From JAAXGI01 sp965206975 (lineage in GTDB: Bacteria; Gemmatimonadota; Gemmatimonadetes; Longimicrobiales; Gaopeijiaceae), in NCBI GenBank assembly GCA_965206975.1, contig OZ242253.1, positions 3,100,001 through 3,164,000 on the forward strand: a DNA stretch of 64,000 bases, given 5' to 3'. The translations under genes were made by a program, and so were the position numbers. Each line of letters opens with the position of its first letter. Position 1 is the first letter of the stretch. The notes under the pieces are model-generated. The model saw only the letters and a list, made by a program, of their open reading frames with translations. It did no database searches and was not told the origin of the DNA. This document shows positions 50,322 to 59,042 of this stretch, piece by piece.

Positions 50322-51655
50322 GGCTGATTTCGACGAGACCGCCTCACCACGAGGTGAGCCTCCGACAAGCCGTCCTGGAAGACCCCACCCCCGATGGCGG
50401 GCTCTACCTTCCAATATCGCTCCCGCACCTCTCCGGCGAGGATCTTGAGGAGCTCCGCGGGGCCCCCTTTCCCGTCCTCGCGGAACGCTTGGCCCTTCGA
50501 CTCTTCGCCTCGAGCCTTGGGGCAGATACGGTCCGAGACATCGTCGAGACGGCGTATGACTTCCCCGCCCCGCTCGTACAGGTCGAGCACGACACCTGGA
50601 TCCTCGAGCTTTTTCACGGGCCGACCGGGTCGTTCAAGGACTTCGGGGCAAGATTCCTCGCATGCCTCCTCTCCGTCCTCCGCGACCCCGAGGAAGGCCC
50701 CGTCATCATCCTGGTCGCCACCTCGGGTGACACGGGCGGCGCGGTTGCGCACGCGGTCAAGGGCCTCGAAGGGGTCCAGGCGATGGTCCTCTTCCCGAAG
50801 GACCGCCTGAGCCCCGTCCAGCTCCGCCAGATTCAGGAACCGGCCGTCGTCTTCGGGCCCGGAGAGGAGGGCGTGATTCCGGTCGAGGTCGAGGGGACCT
50901 TCGACGACTGCCAGAGGATGGTCAAGGAGGTGCTCGCAAGTCCCGGACCCGGGATACGCGCCATACTCACCTCGGCGAATTCGGTGAATGTCGGGCGACT
51001 CGTGCCTCAGGCCTTCTACTATGCCCAGGGCTGGAATTCCCTCCCGCCCGAAGCCCGCCTCAGGCCTACCGTCAGCGTACCGACGGGCAACGTCGGCAAC
51101 CTGACAGCTGGGGTGATCGCTCGGCGGATGGGGATCCCGCTCGGACACTTTGTCGCAGCGAGCAACGCAAACGCGGCGATGACCCAGTTCCTCGACTCGG
51201 GAACGCTCCCCTCCGGTCCCTCCCTCAAGACCGTATCGAGCGCGATGGACGTGGCGAGACCGAGCAATCTCGAACGCCTGATCGCGATCTTCGACGACGA
51301 CGTACGGACCCTCCAGGACTGGATCTCGCCGACCCGCCACGATGACGAGGAAGTTCTCGAGGCCATGGCTCGCATGCACAGGGAGAGTCGCTACCAGCTC
51401 GACCCTCACAGCGCCGTCGGCTACCTCGGCCTGGAATCGTACCGCCGGGGCAGGAGCCGAGGACCGGGAATGATCCTCGCAACCGCTCATCCTGCAAAGT
51501 TCCAGGATACGGTCCTTCGCGCGACAGGTTCGCCCCCGCCGCTCAGGGAAGACTGGGTGGAAGGGAGCGAGGAAAAGGTCCGGGCCGGTATCGACGCCAC
51601 GGTTCGTCTTGGGACCGACCCCGAACTCCTGCGGGAGCTCCTTCGCGGGATCTGA
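50318..51655 (+). CDS. thrC: threonine synthase
   Basis: 445 residues, PLP-dependent fold II. ISTRPPHHEVSLRQAVLEDPTPDGGLYLP is the typical N-terminus, and the PLP lysine lies in TGSFKDFGARF (about residue 110). Phosphate-binding ATSGDTGGAVAHAV and VPTGNVGNLTAG follow. Converts phosphohomoserine to threonine. Final gene of the thr operon. The short type (about 430-450 residues) is common in Gram-negative bacteria. Confidence 0.95.
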   Translation: MRLISTRPPHHEVSLRQAVLEDPTPDGGLYLPISLPHLSGEDLEELRGAPFPVLAERLALRLFASSLGADTVRDIVETAYDFPAPLVQVEHDTWILELFHGPTGSFKDFGARFLACLLSVLRDPEEGPVIILVATSGDTGGAVAHAVKGLEGVQAMVLFPKDRLSPVQLRQIQEPAVVFGPGEEGVIPVEVEGTFDDCQRMVKEVLASPGPGIRAILTSANSVNVGRLVPQAFYYAQGWNSLPPEARLRPTVSVPTGNVGNLTAGVIARRMGIPLGHFVAASNANAAMTQFLDSGTLPSGPSLKTVSSAMDVARPSNLERLIAIFDDDVRTLQDWISPTRHDDEEVLEAMARMHRESRYQLDPHSAVGYLGLESYRRGRSRGPGMILATAHPAKFQDTVLRATGSPPPLREDWVEGSEEKVRAGIDATVRLGTDPELLRELLRGI

Positions 51656-51719
51656 CCGGGGCTCGCCAAGTGTTGTGCATCAAGGTCGCGCCGTGGCGAC
51701 CGATAGGGTCACGACCGCT

Positions 51720-51812
51720 CTTATCCTCGATGACCTGTCGGCAGTGAACTTGTCCCCCGATCCAAAGGATAACCCGATTCTGGCCACGGCAATTGCCGGG
51801 AAGGCCGACTTG
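51720..51812 (+). pseudogene. PIN-domain toxin remnant
   Basis: One short frame encodes LILDDLSAVNLSPDPKDNPILATAIAGKADL. The DPKDNPILATA block matches the central acidic motif of PIN-domain ribonuclease toxins (usually followed by ADYIVTGD). Flanking N- and C-terminal parts are missing and the frame breaks directly afterwards. It lies in the roughly 330-base gap between thrC and the STAS gene, where nothing else is recognisable. Confidence 0.5.
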
Positions 51813-51983
51813 AACGGGCGTCCATCGTGCCCCCTCCCCCGCCGCAAGTGAATGCGCCTGTATCGAGCGCAGCTGCAGTGGCCGAAGTCGTATGCACGCT
51901 GGTTTGTCCAGGGCCACCTCCCTCAAACGACGACAACACTCCGTACTCCTGGAGCGATTCAGGCCGACGAGGTGAGATTCCCC

Positions 51984-52325
51984 TCAGGAGGCGACGGCAA
52001 GGGCCGTTTCACGAGAGTGCTCGATGGGGATGATCTGACTGAATCCACTGATCTGGAAGACCTCATTGATGTGGTCCTTCATGGAGCAGAGAACGAGCGT
52101 CCCCTTGCTCGCCTGTAGCGCCTTGGCAGCGATGAGGAGCACCCGCATCCCCGAGCTGCTGATGAAATCGAGGCGGCTAAAGTCAATGATCACCCGCCGC
52201 TCTCCGCTCCTGACGTGACCCATGACAACGGACTCGAATGAGCCGGCGTTTCCGCTGTCAAGTCGTCCAACAGGCAATAGCACGAGCACCTCACCCTTCC
52301 GTTCCTCGGTGACTTCGATTTCCAT
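51984..52325 (-). CDS. anti-sigma factor antagonist (STAS domain)
   Basis: 113 residues from ATG 52325 (AGGAG upstream). VGRLDSGNAGSFESVV, RVIIDFSRLDFISSSGMRVLLIAAKAL and the C-terminal FSQIIPIEHSRETALA match SpoIIAA/RsbV proteins. The Ser cluster ISSSG contains the residue phosphorylated by the partner kinase. Encoded 40 bases downstream of an RsbW-like ATPase, together forming a partner-switch module. No sigma factor lies next to it. Confidence 0.9.
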   Translation of the reverse strand: MEIEVTEERKGEVLVLLPVGRLDSGNAGSFESVVMGHVRSGERRVIIDFSRLDFISSSGMRVLLIAAKALQASKGTLVLCSMKDHINEVFQISGFSQIIPIEHSRETALAVAS

Positions 52326-52365
52326 TCGATTCACTCCTGTTCCTGGGCCAGTCTCGTCACGCAAC

Positions 52366-52803
52366 CTATGGTGCGAGATCGTGCTCCAGCGTCAATCGGT
52401 TCTTGCCATCCACGTACTCGTACGTCATGCGGTCCGCAAATGCCTTGACCAGATACACCCCCAAGCCCCCGATCGGCCGATCCTCGATCGGAGATGACAG
52501 ATCGGGGTGCGTATCTTGCGTCGGGTCAAACTGTTGGCCGTTGTCCACGATCGTCAGCGCCAGCACGGGACCATTCACCTGCGCGGCGATCTCGATCTCT
52601 GGCTGAGTCACGCCTTCAAGGCCGTAGCTGACCGTGTTCGTGATCAATTCCTCGAGGGCCAGGTTCATCATGTAGATCGTCTTACCCATTAGCTTGTTGG
52701 CGTCGCCGAACGCTTCGACCCTCTGCGCCAAGACGCCGACAGCGGACAGATCGGGTGTCAGCGAGACGCGAAGTTCATCCATGTTTGCCAATGATCTTTC
52801 CAT
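52366..52803 (-). CDS. anti-sigma regulatory factor, RsbW-like serine kinase (HATPase)
   Basis: 145 residues from ATG 52803; ATG 52782 is an alternative and neither has a strong ribosome-binding site. GHKL ATP-binding boxes are present: N box MNLALEELITNTVSYG, G1 ALTIVDNGQQFDP, G2 IGGLGVYLVKAFAD. Such proteins bind a sigma factor or another target and phosphorylate a STAS antagonist, here the downstream gene. Target unknown. Confidence 0.87.
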   Translation of the reverse strand: MERSLANMDELRVSLTPDLSAVGVLAQRVEAFGDANKLMGKTIYMMNLALEELITNTVSYGLEGVTQPEIEIAAQVNGPVLALTIVDNGQQFDPTQDTHPDLSSPIEDRPIGGLGVYLVKAFADRMTYEYVDGKNRLTLEHDLAP

Positions 52804-53094
52804 TGCAAGGAACGGCGCACCCGGAGTCACCGCCCAGCGGTGAGACAGGGATCGACCCTTGACGACGGAGTCCAGCGAGAGCGCGTTCGCGCGACACCGG
52901 CGCGCGACACCGGCGTCGACCTGCTACGCCAACGACCATCCGAGACCACAACGTTAACGTTCCGATCTCCGGCACACACGAACGCGCAGAATGAGGTTAC
53001 CTGGGTTGGACGGACGGTTAAACGTGTGTGTTCTGGCCGTTCAGGCCAACTCTGAGAGGTCAATGGCTTCCATTCCGCCTTCGCCGAACGGAAG

Positions 53095-54721
53095 CTAGGA
53101 GTCTGCGCCGCAGAAGCACAGCTGACTGAGCCGAATGGTCATGGAGCCGTCCGCGGCGAGGCGGATCCGGGTGATTGGGAGGTTGAGGACTTGTGTCTGC
53201 GACGGATCGGGAGAGCGGAATGGATGCGTTGGGGGGGCAAGAGAGCTACGAGAGCCCTCGCGCCGGCAGATGCGGGGGTGAACCCTCGTGCAGTCATGCC
53301 GCCTGAAGGGTGTGCAGCCGCTTCACATTGAGTGCCAGGCACACGAGGGTCCACTCGGCCCGGACCTTCTCGAGGCCCCGGAAGCTGAATCGTCGAAAGC
53401 CCATCACCTCCTTGATCCAGCCGATGGGCGCTTCGGCCTGCCACTTTCGCCGTGCGTAGCGTCTTCGACCATCTTCGCTCGCCAGCTTCTCGGCCATGCG
53501 GGCTTTCGCCGGATATTCCTCCTTGTCAACCGTGGGGGCGGCCTTGCCCTCCCGGGCCAGCGCCACATACCCATCGATGTCTCGCTCTTCCAGTTCCTCG
53601 AGATCCCGCTCGTTGCAATAGCCCGTGTCCGCCAGCACCTGCGCCGGCGTCTCGCCGTACGCTTGCGCCACCGCGTCGACCATGGGCACCAGCTGGCCCT
53701 GGTCGCTCGCGTTGTCCGTCACCTCGGCCCCGACCACCAGCTGGTTCTCCCCCTCCACGACCGCCTGTGCGTTGTAGCACTGCTGGAACCCCTCCGAACT
53801 CGTTTTCATGATCCGGCTCTCAGGGTCCGTGAAGTTGCTCTGCGCCGCCTCGTCCGGCTCTCCGTACTCCCGCTTGTAGGGCCTGCCGCCCTTCGGGTTG
53901 CGCGTCTGCCCCGGCTTGCGGCCCCGTGCGTCGTCCGCCGCTCTCTGCTCGGCTTCCAGGCGCGCCTTCGCCTCCCGGATCGCCGCCAGCCGGTCCTCGC
54001 GCCGCCTGAGCTCCTCCGGCACCTCGTCTCCGCAAGCTTCCTCCCCGTAGCGCTCGTCTTCCGCTTCGTCCACCGCCTCGGCTTTCTCCAGCAACCCCTT
54101 GATCTCCCCTCTCAGCCCCCGGATCTCCGCCTCCAGCCCAGCCTCCTCCTTGACCATCCGGCCGTAGCTCATCGCCTTGCGCTTGCTCGCCTTCGCCCGA
54201 ACCTTCGTCCCGTCCACCGACACCCTGCCAAGCCCCGCCAGCCCCAAGGCCCGCGCGAGCATCACCACCTCCACGAACACCGCCCGGAAATCCCCGAGAT
54301 GGCGCCTGCGGAACTCGCACAGCGTCCGGTGCTTCGGGAAGTTCCCCGCCGCCAGCATCCGAAACGCAACATCCTCCTCCAGCTTCCTCGCCATCTTGCG
54401 CGACGAGAAGGTGCCCGTCGCATACCCATAGATCAGCACCTTCACCATCGTCCGCGGGTCGTACGGCGAGTTGCGCCGCCCGTCCCCCCGGTACCCCGCC
54501 CGTAGAACGCGCCCAGATCCACCGCGTCCGCCAGGTCGCTCACATGGTGCGCCAAATGACCCTCCGACACCCACTCCCGAAGATCCGGAGGCAGCAGCAA
54601 CATCTGCTCCGGATCGTACGGTCGAAACGTCGTTCCCATTGACCCCCCTCCGTGTGCCGCAAACCTCCCCAATGCCCTGCCACCAAAGATAGCCGCAGGG
54701 TTCTGCGGCGCAGACTCCTAG
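53095..54721 (-). mobile_element. IS1182-type insertion sequence with intact inverted ends
   Basis: Left end CTAGGAGTCTGCGCCGCAG (53095 onward) and right end TGCGGCGCAGACTCCTAG (to 54721) are perfect inverted repeats over about 21 bases; left coordinates may be off by one. CTAG at both outer edges is either the end of the repeat or a palindromic 4-base target duplication. The interior carries one minus-strand transposase with a frame break. It lies between the RsbW-like gene and a tRNA gene. Confidence 0.85.
53294..54639 (-). pseudogene. IS1182-family transposase, frameshifted near its N-terminus
   Basis: The true start is ATG 54639 (MGTTFRPYDPEQMLLLPPDL) behind GGAGGGGG. That frame reads to GAFYGRGTGG; the conserved continuation YRGDGRRNSPYDPRTMVKVLIYGYATG is in another frame. 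The break is in GGGCGGGGTACC near 54495 (one base lost or two gained). Downstream the transposase is otherwise complete: GRVSVDGTKVRAKASK with the first catalytic Asp, NAQAVVEGENQLVV, DTGYCNERDLEELEE and GWIKEVMGFRRFSFRG. Intact ends but broken gene; a sequencing error or programmed frameshift in the G-rich run cannot be excluded. Confidence 0.85.
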
Positions 54722-54777
54722 CCGCTTTCGGGACCGATCACGCCGTGCTCGCGGACTTCCCGGGCATCGACGGCCGT

Positions 54778-54876
54778 TCACGCAGCGGCTCCGCGTGGGT
54801 GGGCTTCAAAGTCGACCGGCGATTCGTATGCGAGGCTCGAATGCCGCCGGTGCGGATTGTACCAGCCGCCGATGAA
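54778..54876 (-). pseudogene. C-terminal remnant of an IS3-family transposase
   Basis: Minus strand frame HFIGGWYNPHRRHSSLAYESPVDFE ending with a TGA at 54780-54778. The block WYNxxRRHSxLxYxSPxxFE is the hallmark C-terminus of IS3-family OrfB integrases. Everything N-terminal is missing; the fragment begins two bases from the 3' end of the neighbouring tRNA gene. Confidence 0.75.
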
Positions 54877-54878
54877 AT

Positions 54879-54951
54879 GGTCCCGCTGGGACTCGAACCC
54901 AGGACCATCCGATTATGAGTCGGGAGCTCTAACCAACTGAGCTACGGGACC
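54879..54951 (-). tRNA. tRNA with CAT anticodon (elongator Met, or Ile2)
   Basis: 73 bases. Acceptor GGTCCCG pairs with CGGGACC; D stem GCTC/GAGC; anticodon loop CTCATAA; T arm CTGGG-TTCGAGT-CCCAG. The anticodon stem has one C-A mismatch at its base (CCCGA/TCGGA). No CCA is encoded. It is not an initiator-type tRNA; Met versus lysidine-modified Ile cannot be settled by eye. Confidence 0.9.
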
Positions 54952-55061
54952 TTGTCCTGTACAGCTACAACCCATAGTGGCATCGCCTCGGCCGCTACGG
55001 AAGGGGTGGGGAGAAGCGACCGGGCGGGGAGCCGGCCGGCCTCCCTCCCGTGCCCCGATGC

Positions 55062-55835
55062 TCACCCGCCCGATGCCGCCCCGGGCTCCCGCGGCGAGTT
55101 CTGGGTGGTCGCTCGTCGGAGAGCCCGGATCTCCTCTTTGCCGAGCTCTCTCCATTCGCCGGGTCTCATCCCGGCGAGCCGGATCGGCCCGAAGCGTACC
55201 CGGCGGAGACGGCGAACCGGGTGACCCACCGCGTCGAGAAGCCGACGCACTTCCCGCTTCCGCCCCTCCCGAAGTACGAGTGACAATACCGTGTCCCCGC
55301 CGTCCACGCGTGGACCCTGGAGCACCCGCACGCTCTGCGCGCGGGCGACGCCGTCCTCGAGCACCACGCCCTCCTCGAGCAAGTGCAAGGCGGACCGGGC
55401 CGGGAACCCTTCCACGGTGAGCCGATACTCGCGAGAGATCCCGGACGAGGGATGCGTCAGCAAGTGGTGCAGGTCTCCCTCATTCGTAAAGAGGAGGAGC
55501 CCCTCCGTATCACGGTCGAGCCTCCCGACGTAGCGGAGCTCTTGATCAGCCGGAGCCAGATGGCGGTAGACGGTCCGCCTCCCGCGCGGGTCCCTTCGCG
55601 TCGTGATCGTGCCTCGGGGCTTGTTCAGCATGATCCATCGGTACGGCTGGATCGCGACCCGCCTCCCGTCGAGTTCGACCCGGTCCGCGCCGGGGTTGAC
55701 CCGAGAGCCCAAGGTCGTGATCGGTTTCCCGTTCACCCGGACCCGGCCCTGGGCCATGAGCCGCTCGGCCTCCCGACGCGACGCGACGCCCGCCCTGGAA
55801 AGGAATTTCTGCAGGCGCACACCGGATGCGGTCAT
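55062..55835 (-). CDS. rluB: 23S rRNA pseudouridine synthase, RluB/RsuA family
   Basis: 257 residues from ATG 55835, which overlaps the scpB stop (ATGA). An S4 RNA-binding domain comes first (VRLQKFLSRAGVASRREAERL). The catalytic domain follows with YVGRLDRDTEGLLLFTNEGDL (catalytic Asp in GRLD) and EGRKREVRRLLDAVGHPV. Isomerises a uridine in 23S rRNA. The scpA-scpB-rluB order is widely conserved, which favours RluB over RsuA. Confidence 0.92.
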   Translation of the reverse strand: MTASGVRLQKFLSRAGVASRREAERLMAQGRVRVNGKPITTLGSRVNPGADRVELDGRRVAIQPYRWIMLNKPRGTITTRRDPRGRRTVYRHLAPADQELRYVGRLDRDTEGLLLFTNEGDLHHLLTHPSSGISREYRLTVEGFPARSALHLLEEGVVLEDGVARAQSVRVLQGPRVDGGDTVLSLVLREGRKREVRRLLDAVGHPVRRLRRVRFGPIRLAGMRPGEWRELGKEEIRALRRATTQNSPREPGAASGG

Positions 55836-56506
55836 TGCGGGAGACCGGCGGCAGGACTTGCCCCGGCCACCGAGCCATCGTGCGCCTCGGATCCGGCCTT
55901 GCGCCAAAACTCGGAACCAACTGGGGGCTCACCCGGAGCGCCCCCCTCCGAATCACCCGCGGTTGGCAAGAGGGGCTCGGAGGGGTCCTTCAGGATCACC
56001 GGCAACTCCTCCGGCCTCGGGAGGTCGTCGATCGAGTTGAAACCGAAGTGCTCGAGAAACTGCGGGGTCGTACCGTAGAGGAGGGGCCGGCCGATCCCCT
56101 CGCCACGCCCCACCACTTGAACGAGATGCCGGTCCTGGAGAGTCCGGATCACCCCCGTGGATCCCACCCCCCGGATATATTCGATCTCCAGCCGTCCAAT
56201 CGGCTGCCTGTAGGCAATGATCGCGAGCGCCTCGAGCGCTGGAGCCGAGAGGCGGGAGGGCTTGGGAATCGTGTCGAACCGGTCGAGGTACGGTGCATAC
56301 TCGGGTCGGGTGAGGATCTGATATCCGCCGGCTATCTGGATGATCTCGAAGGCCCGGTCGCTCTCCAGGTACTCGGCGCGGAGAGTGAGGATCGCCTTCT
56401 CCACCGAGTCCTCGTCGAGCGATTCGTCCGCCCTCGCGATCTCCTCCAACCCGAGGGGCGCGTCGCTCGAGAAGAGAACAGCCTCGACGATCTGTGCGTC
56501 CCTCAT
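55832..56506 (-). CDS. scpB: segregation and condensation protein B
   Basis: 224 residues. Two winged-helix domains: IVEAVLFSSDAPLGLEEIARA at the start and APALEALAIIAYRQPIGRLEIEYIRGV in the middle, the family's best-conserved block, then LLYGTTPQFLEHFGF. The C-terminal 50 residues are a low-complexity Gly/Pro/Ala tail not typical of ScpB. With ScpA and SMC it forms the bacterial condensin. Overlaps scpA and rluB by 4 bases on each side. Confidence 0.93.
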   Translation of the reverse strand: MRDAQIVEAVLFSSDAPLGLEEIARADESLDEDSVEKAILTLRAEYLESDRAFEIIQIAGGYQILTRPEYAPYLDRFDTIPKPSRLSAPALEALAIIAYRQPIGRLEIEYIRGVGSTGVIRTLQDRHLVQVVGRGEGIGRPLLYGTTPQFLEHFGFNSIDDLPRPEELPVILKDPSEPLLPTAGDSEGGAPGEPPVGSEFWRKAGSEAHDGSVAGASPAAGLPQ

Positions 56507-57273
56507 GGCCCACCCCGCCCGCCCGGATGCCCGCCTTCTCCGTCCTCCTCCGCGTCTCGCCGGTAGAACCAGAGCTCATGGAAGGGGCGGCTCTGCCGTA
56601 GACGGACCTTCCGCTCGCGCGTCAGCTCAAGTCCGGCAAGGAACGTCATCACCCCGTGAGCTCGGTCTCGAAAGGGCCCGATGAGCCGACCGAACTCGAC
56701 TCTCGCCGCCTGCTCGAGCGCGGTCAGGATGAGTTCCACCTTCTCCTCGATGGAAACGGCAAGTCTTGCCATATGGTGCTCGCGTTCTCCCGGACTCGGG
56801 ACGACCACACCGAGCGCGGCCACGAGGAGCTCGTCCCACGTCGTCTCGAGTGGCACGTCTTCGCCGCGCGGCGTCGGACGAAGGGGAATGAACCCCTTCC
56901 CAAGTCTCGGAATCCGGCCCGCTTCCGCTCCGCGCAGCCGCTGGCTGATCTCCCGAACCTGCTCGTACTCGAGCAGCCTCCGAACGAGTTCCGCGCGCGG
57001 ATCCTCGCCCGGCTCATCGGCGGGATGCGGCAGGAGCAGCTGCGCCTTGATTCGTACCAGGGTGGCTGCCATCTCCAGGAACTCCCCGGCGGAGTCGAGA
57101 TCGAGTGCCTTGATCGCCTCGAGAAACTGACGCGTGATCCGCGCGACGGGAATGTCGAGAATATCGATGTCCTGCTGGCGGATCAGGTGGAGGAGGAGGT
57201 CGAGCGGGCCGTGAAAGTGCTCGATCTCGACGAGAAACTGCCCAGATTCCCTGCCGGAGAAGCTCACGGGCAT
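56503..57273 (-). CDS. scpA: segregation and condensation protein A
   Basis: 256 residues, kleisin of the SMC complex. The N-terminus has FHGPLDLLLHLIRQQDIDILDIPVARITRQFL, which binds the SMC neck, then LEMAATLVRIKAQLLLP. The C-terminal winged helix includes VMTFLAGLELTRERKVRLRQ. ATG at 57273. Translationally coupled to scpB. Confidence 0.93.
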   Translation of the reverse strand: MPVSFSGRESGQFLVEIEHFHGPLDLLLHLIRQQDIDILDIPVARITRQFLEAIKALDLDSAGEFLEMAATLVRIKAQLLLPHPADEPGEDPRAELVRRLLEYEQVREISQRLRGAEAGRIPRLGKGFIPLRPTPRGEDVPLETTWDELLVAALGVVVPSPGEREHHMARLAVSIEEKVELILTALEQAARVEFGRLIGPFRDRAHGVMTFLAGLELTRERKVRLRQSRPFHELWFYRRDAEEDGEGGHPGGRGGP

Positions 57274-57300
57274 GATGGCGGATTCAGCCTGTCGCCGAAG

Positions 57301-57565
57301 CTAGGGAGAGAGGGTGATGTCCGTGGGGCGCGTCCTGCCCTCGCCCCGGTAGGGTGCCTCAAGCCGTGCGTCGAGACGCTGGTGGCAGGGGAAGACGTCA
57401 GGCCGAACTTCCGCCGCGGCCGTCTGCGCGGCGGCCTTCCCCTCGTCCCCCTCGAGCTCGTAGTGCTCCGCCCCCCGTCAGTACAAGGAGGCGACTGGTG
57501 CCATGCTCGGCGGCGAGGACATGAGGGTATGGCTGGAAATGGGGGACCCGCGCGATCTCACGCAC
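57301..57565 (-). pseudogene. small gene with one frame disruption, function unknown
   Basis: A GTG at 57565 overlaps the TAG stop of the site-2 protease gene by one base. Its frame gives VREIARVPHFQPYPHVLAAEHG and GTSRLLVLTGG, then enters low-complexity sequence. Removing one base from the G6 run (C6 on the plus strand, about 57472-57477) restores LTGAEHYELEGDEGKAAAQT, then EVRPDVFPCHQRLDARLE and YRGEGRTRPTDITLSP with a stop at 57301-57303. That makes a coherent protein of about 87 residues filling the gap before scpA. Either a recent frameshift mutation or a sequencing error in the homopolymer. No family recognised. Confidence 0.5.
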
Positions 57566-58212
57566 TAGATGCGCCCGGAGAGGCCGAACACGAAGAACAG
57601 GATGTCGGCCAGGAGACTTACGGGCCTCATGATGAGCGAGAACCCTCCCGGAGCGAGGAAAAGGAATGCGAGGAGGAGCGGGAAGCCGAGTGGCCCGATC
57701 GACCGGTAGGCACCTCTGACTGAACTGGGGAGGAGATGGGACAGTACGTGCGAGCCGTCGAGGGGAGGGATCGGAATCAGGTTGAACACCGCCAGAAGCA
57801 GATTGATCAGCACTCCATAGTATCCGATCGATAGGAGAACCTCCCCGAAGCCTCCCGGGCGAGTCAGCCAAATGACGGGGACGAGCGCCGAGGCGAAGCC
57901 GACGGCAAGGAGCAGATTCGCGGCGATCCCCGCCAGCGAGACTCGGATGTCGCCCCAGACCCCCGTCTGGAAATTGGCTCGATTCACCGGTACGGGGCGT
58001 GCCCAGCCGAACACGAAACCGCCGGGGAGGAGTGCGAGGACAATGGGGACGAGGATCGATCCCACGGGATCGAGGTGCACGATAGGGTTCAGCGTGATCC
58101 GCCCTAGGCGCTCGGCGGTGTCGTCGCCCTCGCGCCGCGCGACCCACGCGTGCGCAACCTCGTGGAGGACGATCGAGAAGAGGAGCACGGGCAGCAGGAG
58201 GATCCATTCCAT
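57565..58212 (-). CDS. site-2 protease family membrane metalloprotease (M50)
   Basis: 215 residues from ATG 58212. The zinc motif HEVAH (residues 17-21) is in the first helix (LFSIVLHEVAHAWVARREGD), and the third ligand Asp is in NLIPIPPLDGSHVLSHLL (about 154). FGWARPVPVNRANF is the loop typical of the M50B subgroup without PDZ domain. About six membrane helices. Cleaves membrane-embedded substrates such as anti-sigma factors; the substrate here is unknown. First gene of a run leading to scpA-scpB-rluB. Confidence 0.9.
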   Translation of the reverse strand: MEWILLLPVLLFSIVLHEVAHAWVARREGDDTAERLGRITLNPIVHLDPVGSILVPIVLALLPGGFVFGWARPVPVNRANFQTGVWGDIRVSLAGIAANLLLAVGFASALVPVIWLTRPGGFGEVLLSIGYYGVLINLLLAVFNLIPIPPLDGSHVLSHLLPSSVRGAYRSIGPLGFPLLLAFLFLAPGGFSLIMRPVSLLADILFFVFGLSGRI

Positions 58213-58627
58213 GGGATGACTCGGAAGGTATCCTAAGCACGTCCCCCGTTCCAGACTGACGCGGCCCGGGGAACGCGGAGGATTTCGGGAGCCCGGAGAC
58301 CCCGTCGCAAGCGTCGGCGCGCCGAACACAGCGACCGATCGCGGCGAGGGCATCGGAGGCTGTGAGGAAGCACCGGGAGGCCGAACGGCACGGCGCGACG
58401 GGCAGTAGGAGTTCGTTCTGAGAGCATCAGGCCTGCGTTCCCGGCGGCGAAGCGAACGGAACGCGAGGGCCTCGAGCCGAGGGGAGGGCGGCGAAGGCGC
58501 CCAGGGGTGTTCGGGCCGCCGCGGCCAGTGGCCCGCCGCGGCGATCCGGCCTACAATTCCATGGACCGGTGTCTGGACCGGCGTCGGCTGCATCGATGGC
58601 GGTTGTACTGATGCATCCCGCCGGCTC
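58213..58627. other. intergenic region, nothing recognised
   Basis: About 415 bases upstream of the site-2 protease and of the zinc-ribbon ORF, which diverge from here. It should contain both promoters, but no convincing -35/-10 pair, repeat or RNA was seen. Short frames present are compositionally implausible. Confidence 0.5.
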
Positions 58628-58939
58628 GTGTCGCACTACCCACTTGAACCGGATAACGGAGTGGGCCAATTCGAGCTTGCAGCGATCGTGGTCCTCCTGG
58701 GCCTCGTCGTAGTCCGCGTTGTCATCGTGGCGGTGCTCGGGCTCCTCATCATTCGCCCGGTCCGCGAGTGCCCGGCGTGTTTCGAGCCCACGGTCCCGAT
58801 TCGGCTACCGTTACTGTTGCGCCTCGCCGCCGGGTTTGAGTGGAGGTGGTGTCCCGCTTGCCGGTGGGAGGGTCCGGCCCGACGAGTATCCGAGCGCCGG
58901 CTAGGACCGACGACCCGCTCGTCCCCCGGCCGCGGCTGA
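58628..58939 (+). CDS. small membrane protein with zinc-ribbon-like Cys pairs
   Basis: 103 residues from GTG 58628. One strong membrane helix (LAAIVVLLGLVVVRVVIVAVLGLLII, about 17-42) is followed by RECPACFEP and, 25 residues later, WRWCPACRWEGPARR. Two CPAC knuckles at that distance suggest a zinc ribbon facing the cytoplasm. The C-terminal 20 residues are basic. The start codon is uncertain and the function unknown. Upstream of rpsT on the same strand. Confidence 0.5.
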   Translation: MSHYPLEPDNGVGQFELAAIVVLLGLVVVRVVIVAVLGLLIIRPVRECPACFEPTVPIRLPLLLRLAAGFEWRWCPACRWEGPARRVSERRLGPTTRSSPGRG

Positions 58940-58972
58940 GAGCGATCGAAGGGGTGCGCGACCGCAGGTTGG

Positions 58973-58999
58973 TTGATCCGGCGGCGGCGGCCGTATATC
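58973..58999 (+). promoter_or_regulatory. possible promoter of rpsT
   Basis: TTGATC (58973-58978) and TATATC (58994-58999) lie 15 bases apart, about 45 bases before the rpsT start. The spacer is short, so this is a weak prediction. Confidence 0.3.
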
Positions 59000-59042
59000 T
59001 TCTGCCGCCGCGAGGAGCAGGCCTGGACGATCCGAGGAGCTG

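Noticed and set aside
48378..50414. 678-codon minus-strand frame over the thr operon
   Set aside because: Opposite thrA and thrB, whose catalytic motifs are complete; no recognisable domain in the antisense product.
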